Assembly (NCBI GenBank): GCA_963783695.1
Contig: CAWAOM010000003.1
Span: forward strand, 372,001 to 436,000
Direction of reading: 5' to 3'
DNA length: 64,000 bases
Source: BM003 sp963783695
GTDB taxonomy: Bacteria; Pseudomonadota; Gammaproteobacteria; Steroidobacterales; BM003
The stretch's first letter is position 1, and each line of letters starts with the position of its first letter. Both the position numbers and the translations under genes were made by a program. The notes below the pieces were generated by a model. That model was not told the DNA's origin. It saw nothing but the letters and a program-made list of their open reading frames with translations, and searched no databases. Positions 16,898 to 26,836 of the stretch are shown here, piece after piece.

Positions 16898-17353
16898 ATG
16901 TTTCGCGGCGCCAACAAAATTACTCTCGATGCAAAGGGTCGTATTGCGATACCGACCCGCTATCGCGAGCGCTTGTCCGAGCGTTGTGAAAGCCAGCTGA
17001 TCATCACCGTTGACCGCGACTACTGCCTCCTGATGTATCCCCTTCCCGACTGGGAGGACCTCGAGCGGCGCTTGATGCGGCTGCCGTCACTGAATCGCCA
17101 GGTGCGCAGGTTGCAGCGACTGATGGTCGGTTACGCCACCGAGGTCGAGCTTGATGGCCACGGACGGGTTCTTTTGCCGCGCGAGCTGCGCGAATACGCG
17201 GGCCTGGAAAAACAGGCGATTCTGATTGGTCAGGGCAATAAATTCGAACTCTGGGACGATGCGCGCTGGAACGAGAAGCGCGATCAATGGCTGGCTGCAG
17301 AGGAGTCCGATGAGGTCGATTTGTCCGCAGAACTGGACTCTCTCTCCCTGTGA
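16898..17353 (+). CDS. mraZ: Transcriptional regulator MraZ
   Basis: DNA-binding regulator and first gene of the dcw cluster. 151 residues with two SpoVT/AbrB-like halves, each with the DxxxR signature (LDAKGRIAIPTRYRE at about 9-23; LDGHGRVLLPRELREYAG at about 85-102). ATG 16898 is chosen because MFRGANKITLDAKGR is the family N-terminus and AAGGA lies 7 nt upstream. An in-frame upstream ATG at 16856 would sit within the operator. rsmH follows after 12 bp. Confidence 0.96.
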   Translation: MFRGANKITLDAKGRIAIPTRYRERLSERCESQLIITVDRDYCLLMYPLPDWEDLERRLMRLPSLNRQVRRLQRLMVGYATEVELDGHGRVLLPRELREYAGLEKQAILIGQGNKFELWDDARWNEKRDQWLAAEESDEVDLSAELDSLSL

Positions 17354-17365
17354 GGATGCAAGAAC

Positions 17366-18289
17366 TTGGGCCGACATCTGCCGGTACTTTCCGCCGAGGT
17401 GCTGGAAGCCCTGGCGATTCGCGAGGGGGGCGTCTATGTCGATGCCACGTTTGGCCGTGGTGGGCATTCCAGGGGGATTCTGAGCCGTCTCGGTCCATCC
17501 GGGCGGTTGTACGCGATGGATCGCGATCCGGAAGCCGTTGCTGCCGCGGGGGATCTCGCTGATGCTGATCCACGGTTTCAGGTCTGTCACGGACCTTTTA
17601 GCGAAATCGGGCGTCGCATGCGCGAGGCCGGCGTCGCAGGTCGAATTGACGGAATTCTGTTCGATCTCGGCGCGTCCTCTCCGCAGTTCGACGATCCGTC
17701 GCGTGGCTTCAGTTTCAGTCACGACGGTCCGCTCGACATGAGGATGGATAACGGTGCCGGGACCACTGCCGCAGAGTGGCTCGCGCACGCCGACGAAAAA
17801 GAAATTGTCTCGGTATTGCGGCGTTACGGCGAAGAACCGCGCGCGCGCAGGATTGCCGCCGCGATCGCCGCGTTCCGCGCCGATGCCAGGTTGACCCGTA
17901 CCGGGCAACTGGCCGACATCGTGTGCTCGGTCGTGCCGCGCCGCCCGGGAGCCCATCACCCCGCCACACGGACCTTTCAGGCGCTGCGGATATTCATTAA
18001 CCGCGAACTCGACGAACTGCGTGACGCGCTGGCGGCGACCCTCGATCTGCTCGGTAGCGGCGGGCGCCTCGTCGTCATCAGTTTCCATTCGCTGGAAGAT
18101 CGCATCGTCAAACGGTTCATGCGTGATCACGCCCGGCCGGACCCGGTCTATGCAGGTTTGCCGGATATGCCGCCGTCGGCACGGCCGAGTCTCGCGCTGG
18201 TGGCAAAACCCAGTAAGGCCCAAAGCGCCGAAATCGAAGCCAATCCGCGTTCTCGCAGCGCCATTTTGCGTGTCGCGGAGCGTCTCTGA
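17366..18289 (+). CDS. rsmH: 16S rRNA (cytosine(1402)-N4)-methyltransferase RsmH
   Basis: SAM-dependent enzyme that N4-methylates C1402 of 16S rRNA, the partner modification of RsmI. 307 residues. VYVDATFGRGGHSRGIL is the SAM-binding motif; FDLGASSPQFDDPSRGFSF and VVISFHSLEDRIVKRF are diagnostic. The only start giving a normal N-terminus (GRHLPVLSAEVL) is TTG 17366, with GAGGA 9 nt upstream. The stop overlaps the ftsL ATG (TGATG). Confidence 0.96.
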   Translation: MGRHLPVLSAEVLEALAIREGGVYVDATFGRGGHSRGILSRLGPSGRLYAMDRDPEAVAAAGDLADADPRFQVCHGPFSEIGRRMREAGVAGRIDGILFDLGASSPQFDDPSRGFSFSHDGPLDMRMDNGAGTTAAEWLAHADEKEIVSVLRRYGEEPRARRIAAAIAAFRADARLTRTGQLADIVCSVVPRRPGAHHPATRTFQALRIFINRELDELRDALAATLDLLGSGGRLVVISFHSLEDRIVKRFMRDHARPDPVYAGLPDMPPSARPSLALVAKPSKAQSAEIEANPRSRSAILRVAERL

Positions 18290-18570
18290 TGGATTTCGGG
18301 CAGAGCGGCGGGCGGCTGCTTATCACCATTCTCTGGCTCGCAGTGCTGGCCTCGGCGCTCGGCGTGGTCTACGCGCGCCACGAGAACCGGCGGATGTTTG
18401 TCGAGTTGCAGGACTTGCTCACCGAGCGCGACGAGCTCGAGAACGAGTGGAGCAAGTTGCAGATCGAGCAAAGTTTTTGGTCCGGGCACGCGCGGGTCGA
18501 GAGCGAGGCGCGCACGCGCCTCGGCATGTACACGCCGGTTCCCGAGCAGGTGGTGATAGTCGAGCCATGA
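18289..18570 (+). CDS. ftsL: Cell division protein FtsL
   Basis: Small bitopic divisome protein that acts with FtsB and FtsQ to activate FtsWI. 93 residues: short cytoplasmic N-terminus, one membrane segment (about 10-28), then a periplasmic leucine-zipper-like coiled coil (RMFVELQDLLTERDELENEW) and the conserved C-terminal RLGMYTPVPEQVVIV. Identified by size, topology and place between rsmH and ftsI. Overlaps ftsI by 4 bp. Confidence 0.93.
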   Translation: MDFGQSGGRLLITILWLAVLASALGVVYARHENRRMFVELQDLLTERDELENEWSKLQIEQSFWSGHARVESEARTRLGMYTPVPEQVVIVEP

Positions 18571-20306
18571 AGCGAACGCGCAAAAAGGCGAAAACGCGGA
18601 CTCGCCGCGATCCCTACCGGCTCAGGGTCGGGACCGTGCTGATCGTGTTTGCGATCGTGTTTTCGGTGTTGATTGCGCGTGCGGTCGATCTGCAGATTCT
18701 GCGCCGTGACTTCCACGACGGAGAGGCCAAGGCACGGCAGTTGCGTGTCGTGCATACCGCCGCGCGACGCGGCCCTATTACCGATCGCAACGATGAACCG
18801 CTCGCGGTGAGTTCGCCGGTCGATACGATTTTTGCAGTGCCTGCGAAGCTGGCGCAGGCGCGGGAACGGATTCCGCAGCTGGCACAAGCCCTGGGCCGCA
18901 GCGATGACTCGATCATGCGCGATCTGAGCCGCTACAAGAACCGCGAGTTCATGTACCTGAAGCGCCACCTGGCTCCGGAAACGGCCGCCGGCGTCATGCG
19001 CCTGAAAGTCCCCGGCGTCAACTCGCAACGCGAATACCGGCGGTTCTATCCGGCGGCCGAGGTGACGGGACATGTCGTGGGGTTCACGAACATCGATGGA
19101 GAGGGCATCGAGGGTCTGGAGTGGGCCTACGACGACTGGCTGCAGGAGCAGACCGGGCGCAAACGCGTTATCAAGGACCGCCGCGGCAACATTGTCGAGG
19201 ACGTCGAGCAAATCGAACCGGCGATTTCCGGCCGCCCTCTGGCGATCAGCATCGACCTGCGGATCCAGTACATGGCCTATCGTGAGCTCAAGGCCGCGGT
19301 GGCCCGGCACAAAGCCAAATCGGCATCGGCTGTGGTTATCGACGTCGACAGCGGTGAGGTGCTGGCCATGGTCAACCAGCCAGCTTTCAATCCCAACAGC
19401 GTCGGCCGTTATGCGCCGGCCACGCGACGCAATCGTGCGGTGGTCGACGTCTTCGAGCCGGGCTCGAGCATCAAGCCATTCATCGTCGCGGCGGCTCTGG
19501 AGAGTGGTAGCTATGGCCCCGCCAGCGTGATCGATACCAGCCCCGGGTACTACCAGGTTGGTCGCAAGACGATTCGCGACAAGCGTAATCTCGGCCGCAT
19601 CAACCTGACGACGATCCTGACCAAGTCCAGCAATGTCGGTGCCAGCAAGCTCGCCTTGTCGCTGCAGCGTGACGAGATATGGGCCGCATTGAACCGCTTC
19701 GGTTTTGGCAGTCCGACTGCGAGTGGTTTCCCCGGCGAGTCGGGTGGACTCGTCAACGATTTCCAGACCTGGCGCGACATCAGCGTCGCAACGTTGTCCT
19801 ATGGCTACGGTTTGTCGGTGACGACACTGCAGTTGGCGCAGGCCTATGCGACGATCGGCGCGCTCGGCGTACGGCGCCCGGTCAGCCTGTTGCGGCTCGA
19901 CGAAAGGCCGGCCGGGGAACGCGCACTTTCCGCGAACAGCGCGCGCATGCTGATCGACATGATGGAAACGGTGGTTACCGACGAAGGAACCGGCGGACGT
20001 GCCGCGGTGCCCGGGTACCGGGTCGCCGGCAAAACCGGTACTGCCTGGAAATCGACCGCCGGTGGCTACTCCGAGGATCGTTATCTCGCTGTCTTCGCCG
20101 GGGTTGCGCCGGCCGGCGCGCCACGGCTTGCCGTCGTCGTCGTCATGGACGAGCCATCCGCCGGTGAGTTCTATGGCGGTATCGTTGCGGCGCCGGTTTT
20201 CTCACGCGTCGCCGCCGGCGCCTTGCGCATGCTGGCGGTGCCGCCCGATGACGTCGCAACGCTCAACGATACGCACATCCTGCAGGCGATGGAGGCGCAC
20301 CGATGA
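18567..20306 (+). CDS. ftsI: Septal peptidoglycan transpeptidase FtsI (PBP3)
   Basis: Class B penicillin-binding protein that cross-links septal peptidoglycan with FtsW. 579 residues: basic cytoplasmic tail, one membrane anchor (about 20-40), a pedestal dimerisation domain with RRGPITDRN, and a transpeptidase domain. Active-site motifs are SxxK (S300-S-I-K303 in EPGSSIKPF), SSN (KSSNVGASKL) and KTGT (AGKTGTAWK). ATG 18567 overlaps the ftsL stop; the frame is open further upstream but that part lies within rsmH and ftsL. Confidence 0.97.
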   Translation: MKRTRKKAKTRTRRDPYRLRVGTVLIVFAIVFSVLIARAVDLQILRRDFHDGEAKARQLRVVHTAARRGPITDRNDEPLAVSSPVDTIFAVPAKLAQARERIPQLAQALGRSDDSIMRDLSRYKNREFMYLKRHLAPETAAGVMRLKVPGVNSQREYRRFYPAAEVTGHVVGFTNIDGEGIEGLEWAYDDWLQEQTGRKRVIKDRRGNIVEDVEQIEPAISGRPLAISIDLRIQYMAYRELKAAVARHKAKSASAVVIDVDSGEVLAMVNQPAFNPNSVGRYAPATRRNRAVVDVFEPGSSIKPFIVAAALESGSYGPASVIDTSPGYYQVGRKTIRDKRNLGRINLTTILTKSSNVGASKLALSLQRDEIWAALNRFGFGSPTASGFPGESGGLVNDFQTWRDISVATLSYGYGLSVTTLQLAQAYATIGALGVRRPVSLLRLDERPAGERALSANSARMLIDMMETVVTDEGTGGRAAVPGYRVAGKTGTAWKSTAGGYSEDRYLAVFAGVAPAGAPRLAVVVVMDEPSAGEFYGGIVAAPVFSRVAAGALRMLAVPPDDVATLNDTHILQAMEAHR

Positions 20307-21799
20307 GTACGCGCGCTTCGGCATCGACACTCGGTGAAATGTTCGGTGAGCATGTTCCCGCGGCCGCAAGTACGCTGCGTGTCTCCGACATCGCGCTCGA
20401 CAGCCGGACGCTCCGGCGCGGCGGCCTGTTTATCGCCTGTGCGGGTGGCCACCAACATGGCCTGGACTTCCTCGACGATGCGCTGGAGCATGGCGCCGCG
20501 GCGGTTGCCTGGGAACCTGTGCCCGGCCGCGCACCGCCGCATGACGTGCCGGTTACCTGTTTCGCGATTCCGGGTTTGCGCCAGCGTCTCGGTGACTTGG
20601 CCGACCGCTTTTATGCGCAGCCGTCTGCTGATCTGGCAGTGGTGGGGATTACCGGCACCAATGGCAAGACGACCTGCACCTGGCTGTTTGCAAATGCACT
20701 GCAGTATCTGGGCCAGCGATGCGGGCTGATGGGTACTCTGGGGTCCGGTTTCAGCGACGCTTTGCAGCAACAGGACCTGACCACTCCGGATGTGATCGCG
20801 GTCCATCGTCGCCTCGACGAACTGCGTGACAGCGGTGCGAGCATTGTAGTCATGGAAGTATCCTCGCATGCGCTTGACCAGGGCCGTGTCGATGGCGTTC
20901 GGTTTGCCGCTGCCGCTTTCTCGAACCTGAGCCGCGATCATCTCGACTACCACGGCGACCTCGAGTCCTATGGCGCAGCCAAGGCGGCGCTTTTTCTCAG
21001 TGCGCACCCGGGTGCTGCGATTATCAATATTGACGATGCGTATGGCGCCGCGTTGTTCAGGCGCTTGCCGGATTCGCTGCAGCGCGTATCGGTGTCCATG
21101 CGTGGGCGCCGGGCTTCGCATGACGAGGGTTTCATCCGTGCAACCGCGATTGCCGCGCACAGCGGTGGCCTGCGGATCGAGTTTGAATCGAGTTGGGGCG
21201 GGGCGACCCTCGAGAGCCGGTTGCTGGGGGCGTTCAACGCCGAGAACCTGCTGATCGTGACCGCGCTGATGTTGCAGCGTGGTATCGCGTTGTCCGATGC
21301 AGTGGCCGCGCTGTCAGCGATTAGCGCGCCGCCCGGGCGGATGGAGGCTTTTGTCGACACGGCCGGTACCACTGCCGTCGTCGACTACGCGCACACACCG
21401 GACGCACTGGAAAAGGCGATAGTTGCGCTGCGCGAGCACGGTCAGGGGCAAGTCATTTGTGTTTTCGGCGCCGGCGGCGACCGTGATCGCGGCAAGCGCT
21501 CGCAGATGGGCGAAGTCGCTGCGCGTCTGGCCGATCGCATCATACTGACCGACGACAATCCGCGCTCGGAAGTGCCGGCGGAAATCGTCGCGGACATCCG
21601 TGCCGGTATCCATGACGATGCCGATGTGACGATTATTCATGATCGTGAACAGGCGATCCTGGCAGCGCTCGCCGCCGCCGTGCCCGGCGATCTGGTGCTG
21701 ATCGCCGGCAAGGGTCACGAGCAGGTCCAGGTGGCAGCACGGCGGCGCCGGTTCAGCGATCGCGACGTCGTGCGCCGATGGCAGGAGAGGTCGGCATGA
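20303..21799 (+). CDS. murE: UDP-MurNAc-L-Ala-D-Glu:meso-diaminopimelate ligase MurE
   Basis: Mur ligase adding the third stem-peptide residue in the cytoplasm. 498 residues, three domains: substrate-binding N-terminus, central ATPase with GITGTNGKTTCTWL, and C-terminal ligase domain. The DNPR motif (TDDNPRSE) marks meso-diaminopimelate rather than lysine specificity. Overlaps ftsI and murF by 4 bp. Confidence 0.97.
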   Translation: MSTRASASTLGEMFGEHVPAAASTLRVSDIALDSRTLRRGGLFIACAGGHQHGLDFLDDALEHGAAAVAWEPVPGRAPPHDVPVTCFAIPGLRQRLGDLADRFYAQPSADLAVVGITGTNGKTTCTWLFANALQYLGQRCGLMGTLGSGFSDALQQQDLTTPDVIAVHRRLDELRDSGASIVVMEVSSHALDQGRVDGVRFAAAAFSNLSRDHLDYHGDLESYGAAKAALFLSAHPGAAIINIDDAYGAALFRRLPDSLQRVSVSMRGRRASHDEGFIRATAIAAHSGGLRIEFESSWGGATLESRLLGAFNAENLLIVTALMLQRGIALSDAVAALSAISAPPGRMEAFVDTAGTTAVVDYAHTPDALEKAIVALREHGQGQVICVFGAGGDRDRGKRSQMGEVAARLADRIILTDDNPRSEVPAEIVADIRAGIHDDADVTIIHDREQAILAALAAAVPGDLVLIAGKGHEQVQVAARRRRFSDRDVVRRWQERSA

Positions 21800-23163
21800 T
21801 TGCTTCCGATCTTGCTGAAATGGCCACGCTGCTCGGGGCCGAACTGCATGGTGACCCGGTTGCGTTCGAAGGTGTCGGTATCGATACCCGGCGCCCGCTC
21901 GATGGCTCGCTGTACGTGGCCTTGCGCGGCGAACGCTTCGACGGCAACGACTTCGTCGCGCAGGCTTTTGCAGCCGGCGCGGCGGCTGCGGTCGTTGATC
22001 GGGTTTCCGATCACCTGCCGCATATCCGGGTCGCGGATTCGCGTAAAGCGCTGGGCCGGATTGCCGCCTGGTGGCGCTCGCGCTTCGAAGGCCCGGTGAT
22101 CGGCATTACCGGTAGCAACGGCAAGACCACCGTCAAGGAACTTATTGCGCGAATTCTCAATATCGGTGCTCCGGCGCTGGCTACCGCCGGTAACCTCAAC
22201 AACGATATCGGCGTGCCGCTGACACTTTTCCGGCTGCAGCCGGAGCATGGTGCGGCAGTCTGTGAAATGGGCGCGAATCACCCGGGCGAGATCGCTTATC
22301 TGGCCGCCATTGCCCGTCCCGACGTTGGCCTGGTCACCAATGCCGGCGCAGCTCACCTCGAGGGGTTTGGCAGCATCGAGGGTGTCGCTCGCGCCAAGGG
22401 CGAGATGTTCGCCGGCCTCGCGGCTGACGGCACTGCCGTGATCAATGCCGATGATCGCTTTGCGCAGCTGTGGCGTCAGCTCAGCGGGGAACGCCGGATT
22501 ATCAGTTTCGGCATCGAATCCCCGGCCGACGTCAGTGCTGACGATATCGTCGTCGGCTCCGCCGGCGCCGGGTTCATGCTGTGCACACCGGCAGGGGACG
22601 TGGCGGTGCAACTGCCTTTGCCGGGCCGGCACAACGTTATGAATGCGCTGGCCGCGGCCGCGGCCTGCCTCGCAGCCGGCGCCAGTCTCGATGACGTGCG
22701 CGCCGGTCTCGAGTCCGCGAGCGCAATATCGGGACGCCTGCGTGTTGCCACTGCCATGAACGGCGCGATGCTGATCGACGACTGCTACAACGCCAACCCG
22801 GGATCGCTGAGAGCCGGTATCGAGTACCTGACCGCTCTCGGCGGCGAGCCGTGGCTGGTATTTGGCGACATGGGCGAACTGGGGGCCGACCGCGAGGCAA
22901 TGCATCGCGCCGCCGGTGAGCTGGCGCGATCGTCCGGGGTGGTGCGGTTGTTCGCGGTGGGTCAACTGGCGCGTCTGGCGGCGCAGTCGTTCGGGCAGAA
23001 GGCCGAGTGGTTCGAGACGGCGGATGCACTGACGGCACGGCTGAGGTCGGAGATTCGCGACGGCGTCAATGTGCTGGTCAAGGCCTCGCGTTCGATGGGT
23101 CTCGAATCGGTGGTGCGGGCGATCGAAGTCGATGCTCCGCGCGCAACGGCGGAGGGAGGCTGA
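21796..23163 (+). CDS. murF: UDP-MurNAc-tripeptide:D-Ala-D-Ala ligase MurF
   Basis: Adds D-Ala-D-Ala to complete the UDP-MurNAc pentapeptide. 455 residues. ATP-binding GITGSNGKTTVKEL, the EMGANHPGEIAYL substrate segment, GRHNVMNALAAAA and DDCYNANPGSLRAGIEYL follow the family order. ATG 21796 overlaps the murE stop (ATGA) and has GGAGAGG upstream; an earlier ATG (21778) would add six residues inside murE. The mraY ATG directly follows the stop. Confidence 0.97.
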   Translation: MIASDLAEMATLLGAELHGDPVAFEGVGIDTRRPLDGSLYVALRGERFDGNDFVAQAFAAGAAAAVVDRVSDHLPHIRVADSRKALGRIAAWWRSRFEGPVIGITGSNGKTTVKELIARILNIGAPALATAGNLNNDIGVPLTLFRLQPEHGAAVCEMGANHPGEIAYLAAIARPDVGLVTNAGAAHLEGFGSIEGVARAKGEMFAGLAADGTAVINADDRFAQLWRQLSGERRIISFGIESPADVSADDIVVGSAGAGFMLCTPAGDVAVQLPLPGRHNVMNALAAAAACLAAGASLDDVRAGLESASAISGRLRVATAMNGAMLIDDCYNANPGSLRAGIEYLTALGGEPWLVFGDMGELGADREAMHRAAGELARSSGVVRLFAVGQLARLAAQSFGQKAEWFETADALTARLRSEIRDGVNVLVKASRSMGLESVVRAIEVDAPRATAEGG

Positions 23164-24249
23164 ATGCTGCTCGAGCTGACCCGTTACCTGATGCGCTTCG
23201 ATCCGGGCTTCAATGTGTTCGGTTATCTGACGATGCGCGCCATTCTCGGCGCTCTCACCGCGCTTGCCATTTCATTCCTGGTGGGGCCGCTGATGATTCG
23301 TCACCTCAGTACCCGCCAGATCGGCGAAAAAATACGCGCTCACGGTCCCGAAACGCATCTGCTGAAAGCCGGCACTCCGACGATGGGCGGAACGCTGATT
23401 CTGATTGCGGTCGCGGTGAGTACATTGCTGTGGGCGGATCTTGGCAACAGCTACGTCTGGATCGTGCTGTTGACCACGCTCGCCTACGGGATCATCGGTT
23501 TCGTCGATGATTATCTGAAGCTGTATGTGGCCGATTCCGAGGGTCTCCTGCCACGCACCAAGTTGTTGCTGCAGAGCGCCGCCGCGGCGCTCGCTGTGGC
23601 GGCACTGAGCTATACCGCGCAAGACCCGCAGATCGAGAACACATTGCTGGTGCCATTCGCCAAGGAATTGCTGTTGCCGCTGGGTGGCATGTATGCCTTG
23701 TTCGCATTTCTGGTCATCGTCGGAACCAGTAACGCGGTCAACCTGACCGACGGGCTGGACGGCCTCGCGATCATGCCCGCGGTGCTGGTGGCCGGTGGTC
23801 TTGGCATTTTTGCCTATGCGACCAGTAACGTGAACTTTTCCAGCTATCTCGGCATCCCGTTTATTGCCGGCGCCGGCGAGATGCTGGTGTTTTGCGCGAC
23901 CCTGGCGGGTGCAGGGTTGGGATTCCTGTGGTTTAACTCGTATCCGGCCCAGGTATTCATGGGCGATGTCGGCGCGCTGGGGATCGGTGCGGCGCTTGGC
24001 TCGGTTGCGGTTGTCGTCAAACAGGAACTGGTTCTTGTGATCATGGGTGGGGTCTTCGTCATCGAGACCGTGTCGGTCATCCTCCAGGTCGCCTCGTTTC
24101 GCCTTACAGGCAAACGGATCTTCCGCATGGCCCCGCTGCACCATCACTTTGAGCTAAAAGGCTGGCCCGAGCCGAAGGTGATCGTCCGGTTCTGGATCAT
24201 CACCGTGATTCTGGTGCTGGTTGGCCTGTCTTCACTGAAGATCCGATGA
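23164..24249 (+). CDS. mraY: Phospho-MurNAc-pentapeptide translocase MraY
   Basis: Integral membrane enzyme that moves phospho-MurNAc-pentapeptide onto undecaprenyl phosphate to make lipid I. 361 residues, about ten membrane segments. Catalytic motifs: GFVDDYLKL, NLTDGLDGLA, GDVGALGIGAALG and HHHFELKGWPEPKV. Standard length. Overlaps murD by 4 bp. Confidence 0.97.
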   Translation: MLLELTRYLMRFDPGFNVFGYLTMRAILGALTALAISFLVGPLMIRHLSTRQIGEKIRAHGPETHLLKAGTPTMGGTLILIAVAVSTLLWADLGNSYVWIVLLTTLAYGIIGFVDDYLKLYVADSEGLLPRTKLLLQSAAAALAVAALSYTAQDPQIENTLLVPFAKELLLPLGGMYALFAFLVIVGTSNAVNLTDGLDGLAIMPAVLVAGGLGIFAYATSNVNFSSYLGIPFIAGAGEMLVFCATLAGAGLGFLWFNSYPAQVFMGDVGALGIGAALGSVAVVVKQELVLVIMGGVFVIETVSVILQVASFRLTGKRIFRMAPLHHHFELKGWPEPKVIVRFWIITVILVLVGLSSLKIR

Positions 24250-25631
24250 TGATTGCAGCCGGCGAACAAGCAAACCGCGCAGCGCCCGGGCAGCAATTTC
24301 GGGCCGGAGGCATGTGCTGCGTTGTGGCTGGTCTCGGCCGCAGCGGGGTTTCGGCAGCGCGCTTCCTGTCGCACCATGGCCATCAGGTCCGGATCACGGA
24401 TAGCCGCAGCGATCCGCCCGGTCTCGCCGAACTGGCCCACGACTGCGCGAAGTTCGATTTGCGTCTCGGTGGTCTGGACGAGGCGCTGCTGAGCGACGCT
24501 GATCTGCTGGTGTTGTCTCCGGGTCTGTCGATGCAGGAGCCGATTGTCGTTGCCGCGCGCGAAAACGGTGTGCCGGTTGTCGGCGATGTCGAAATATTTT
24601 CATGGGCCGCCAATGCGGCAGTTGTTGCCGTGACCGGTTCCAACGGCAAATCGACGGTTTGCAGCATGCTGGCGGAGATGTTGCCGGACGCCGGGCTTCG
24701 GGTTCGCGCCGGTGGCAATCTCGGCACTCCGGCGCTGGACCTGCTCGGCGATGCCGAGCCGGATTTCTACTTGCTGGAGCTGTCCAGTTTTCAGCTGGAT
24801 CTGACGGCCAGTCTGCGCCCGCATGTCGCCGTGTTGCTGAATATCAGTGCCGATCACCTCGACCGCCATGGTGATATGGACAGCTATGTCGCGGCCAAGG
24901 CGAGAATTTTTCGCGGCTGCGACATCGCCGTTTTCAACCGCGACGATGCCGTGGTCGCAGGGCTGCGGCCGCGCGATTGCCCGGTGATCAGTTTTGGCCT
25001 CGATGAGCCCGGACCCGGTAGCTGGGGCCTGCGTGCGCGGGACGGCCAGGTGTGGCTGGCTCGCGGTGACGAGGCGATACTGCCGGTCGCTGCGCTGGCT
25101 GTGCGCGGATTGCCCAACGTCGCTAATGCGCTGGCCGCGCTGGCAATCGCCGATGCCCTCGGTACGCCGGTTGCGCCTTTGCTCGGTGCGCTGCGTCGGT
25201 TTACCGGGTTGCCGCACCGCATGCAGGTGGTCGCCCGGCGTCGCGACGTCACCTACATCAACGATTCGAAAGCCACCAATGTCGGTGCCGCCGTGGCTGC
25301 CATCGCGGGGCTCGATTCGCGGCTCATACTCATCGCGGGCGGCGACGCAAAGGGTGCAGATTTTGCGCCGTTGGCTGTTGCGCTGGCGGGACGGGCAGTC
25401 GCAGCGGTGCTGATTGGCAGTGACGCACGGCGCATAGCCTCGAGTCTCGAGGGCGTTTGCCCGGTCGAATATGCGACAGACATGGAAAGTGCGGTTGCAA
25501 TTGCCGCGCGGCTGGCGCCTGCTGGTGCCTCCGTGTTGCTTGCGCCGGCCTGCGCCAGCCTCGATATGTATCGCAATTTTGCCGAGCGTGGCGAGGCCTT
25601 TGCCGCAGCGGTCGGGGGGCTCGACGCATGA
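24246..25631 (+). CDS. murD: UDP-MurNAc-L-alanine:D-glutamate ligase MurD
   Basis: Adds D-glutamate to UDP-MurNAc-L-Ala. 461 residues. N-terminal Rossmann-like domain (VVAGLGRSGVSAARFL), ATP site VTGSNGKSTVCSM, LELSSFQLD, and the C-terminal domain with YINDSKATN and LLAPACASLDMYRNFAERGE. About 20 residues longer at the N-terminus than E. coli MurD; the ATG overlaps the mraY stop, and a second ATG at 24249 is adjacent. Confidence 0.96.
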   Translation: MMIAAGEQANRAAPGQQFRAGGMCCVVAGLGRSGVSAARFLSHHGHQVRITDSRSDPPGLAELAHDCAKFDLRLGGLDEALLSDADLLVLSPGLSMQEPIVVAARENGVPVVGDVEIFSWAANAAVVAVTGSNGKSTVCSMLAEMLPDAGLRVRAGGNLGTPALDLLGDAEPDFYLLELSSFQLDLTASLRPHVAVLLNISADHLDRHGDMDSYVAAKARIFRGCDIAVFNRDDAVVAGLRPRDCPVISFGLDEPGPGSWGLRARDGQVWLARGDEAILPVAALAVRGLPNVANALAALAIADALGTPVAPLLGALRRFTGLPHRMQVVARRRDVTYINDSKATNVGAAVAAIAGLDSRLILIAGGDAKGADFAPLAVALAGRAVAAVLIGSDARRIASSLEGVCPVEYATDMESAVAIAARLAPAGASVLLAPACASLDMYRNFAERGEAFAAAVGGLDA

Positions 25632-26836
25632 GTGTCGCGGCTACCGAATTCGACCGCACGATGAGCCGGCCGCGGCAGCTGGAGATCGATCCGTTACTGA
25701 TTTTTGCGGTCGCATCGCTGGTGCTGCTTGGCGTGGTCATGGTTGCGTCGGCGTCGATGTCGGTGGCCGAGCGCGAGTACGGTTCCGCGTTTTTCTATCT
25801 GCAACGCCACGCGGCGCACCTGTTGGTCGGTCTGCTGGTGGGGCTGGTCGTACTGGGTGTCCCAAGCGAATGGTGGCGTGCCGGCAGTCCGGTGGCGCTG
25901 ATGTTCGCGTTCGCTCTGCTGCTGGTCGTGCTGCTCCCTGGAGTCGGCCACGAAGTCAACGGCAGTGTGCGCTGGATTCGTCTCGGGCCGCTCAATCTGC
26001 AGGTGTCGGAGCCGGCGCGGCTGTTGATCATGATTTATCTGTGCGGGTACCTGTTGCGCCATGGCGATGCGGTACGAGCAAGCCTGGTCGGATTTGCGAA
26101 ACCGCTGGTGGTTGTCGCACTGGCCTGCGTGTTGTTGCTGGTGCAACCGGATTTCGGGGCGGCAACCGTCTTGCTGGCGACCTGTCTCGGCATCATGTTT
26201 CTGGCCGGCGTTCGTTTCAGCCACTTTCTCTTGTTGTTTGTTCTGGCGGCGCTGGCGCTGGCGGCGCTGGCGCTGTCGTCCGACTATCGCATCGCGCGAT
26301 TGAAAGGGTTCCTCGATCCCTGGGCCGATCCGTACAACGGTGGTTTTCAGCTGACCCAGTCGCTGATCGCGATAGGCAGCGGCCACATCGGCGGGGCCGG
26401 CCTCGGTGGCAGCGTGCAGAAGTTGTTTTACCTGCCCGAGGCGCATACCGATTTCGTATTTGCCGTGCTGGCCGAGGAATTCGGTCTGGTGGGAGTTATC
26501 GCGATCGTCCTGCTGTTCGCGATGCTCGTGTGGCGGGCCATGCTGATCGGGGCCGCCGCGCAGGCCGCTTCGCGTCATTTCCAGGCCTTTCTTGCCGGCG
26601 GAATCGGGATCTGGTTCGGCATTCAGTCCAGCGTCAATATCGGCGTCAACATGGGTCTGCTCCCTACCAAGGGGCTGACCCTTCCCCTGGTCAGTTACGG
26701 CGGCAGTAGCCTCGTCGTTTCGTTGATGGCTGTCGCGTTGTTGTGCCGCATACATCACGAGAACGTCAATTCGAAGAGCGCGGCGTCGCGGCGCGGATCG
26801 AAAAAACCGGCCCCGGCCCGGCGGGGGCGAAAATGA
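25628..26836 (+). CDS. ftsW: Septal peptidoglycan polymerase FtsW
   Basis: SEDS-family glycosyltransferase that polymerises lipid II at the septum with FtsI. 402 residues, ten predicted membrane segments. Family motifs: NGSVRWIRLGPLNLQVSEPARL, QPDFGAATVLL, the catalytic-Asp region (SSDYRIARLKGFLDPWADPYN), LPEAHTDFVFAVLAEEFG, and PLVSYGGSSL near the end. A basic C-terminal tail (RRGSKKPAPARRGRK) is present. ATG 25628 overlaps the murD stop. Confidence 0.97.
   Translation: MSVAATEFDRTMSRPRQLEIDPLLIFAVASLVLLGVVMVASASMSVAEREYGSAFFYLQRHAAHLLVGLLVGLVVLGVPSEWWRAGSPVALMFAFALLLVVLLPGVGHEVNGSVRWIRLGPLNLQVSEPARLLIMIYLCGYLLRHGDAVRASLVGFAKPLVVVALACVLLLVQPDFGAATVLLATCLGIMFLAGVRFSHFLLLFVLAALALAALALSSDYRIARLKGFLDPWADPYNGGFQLTQSLIAIGSGHIGGAGLGGSVQKLFYLPEAHTDFVFAVLAEEFGLVGVIAIVLLFAMLVWRAMLIGAAAQAASRHFQAFLAGGIGIWFGIQSSVNIGVNMGLLPTKGLTLPLVSYGGSSLVVSLMAVALLCRIHHENVNSKSAASRRGSKKPAPARRGRK

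Noticed and set aside
18021..18566. An N-terminally extended ftsI
   Set aside because: The extension overlaps rsmH and ftsL out of frame; ATG 18567 fits the family N-terminus and the usual ftsL overlap.
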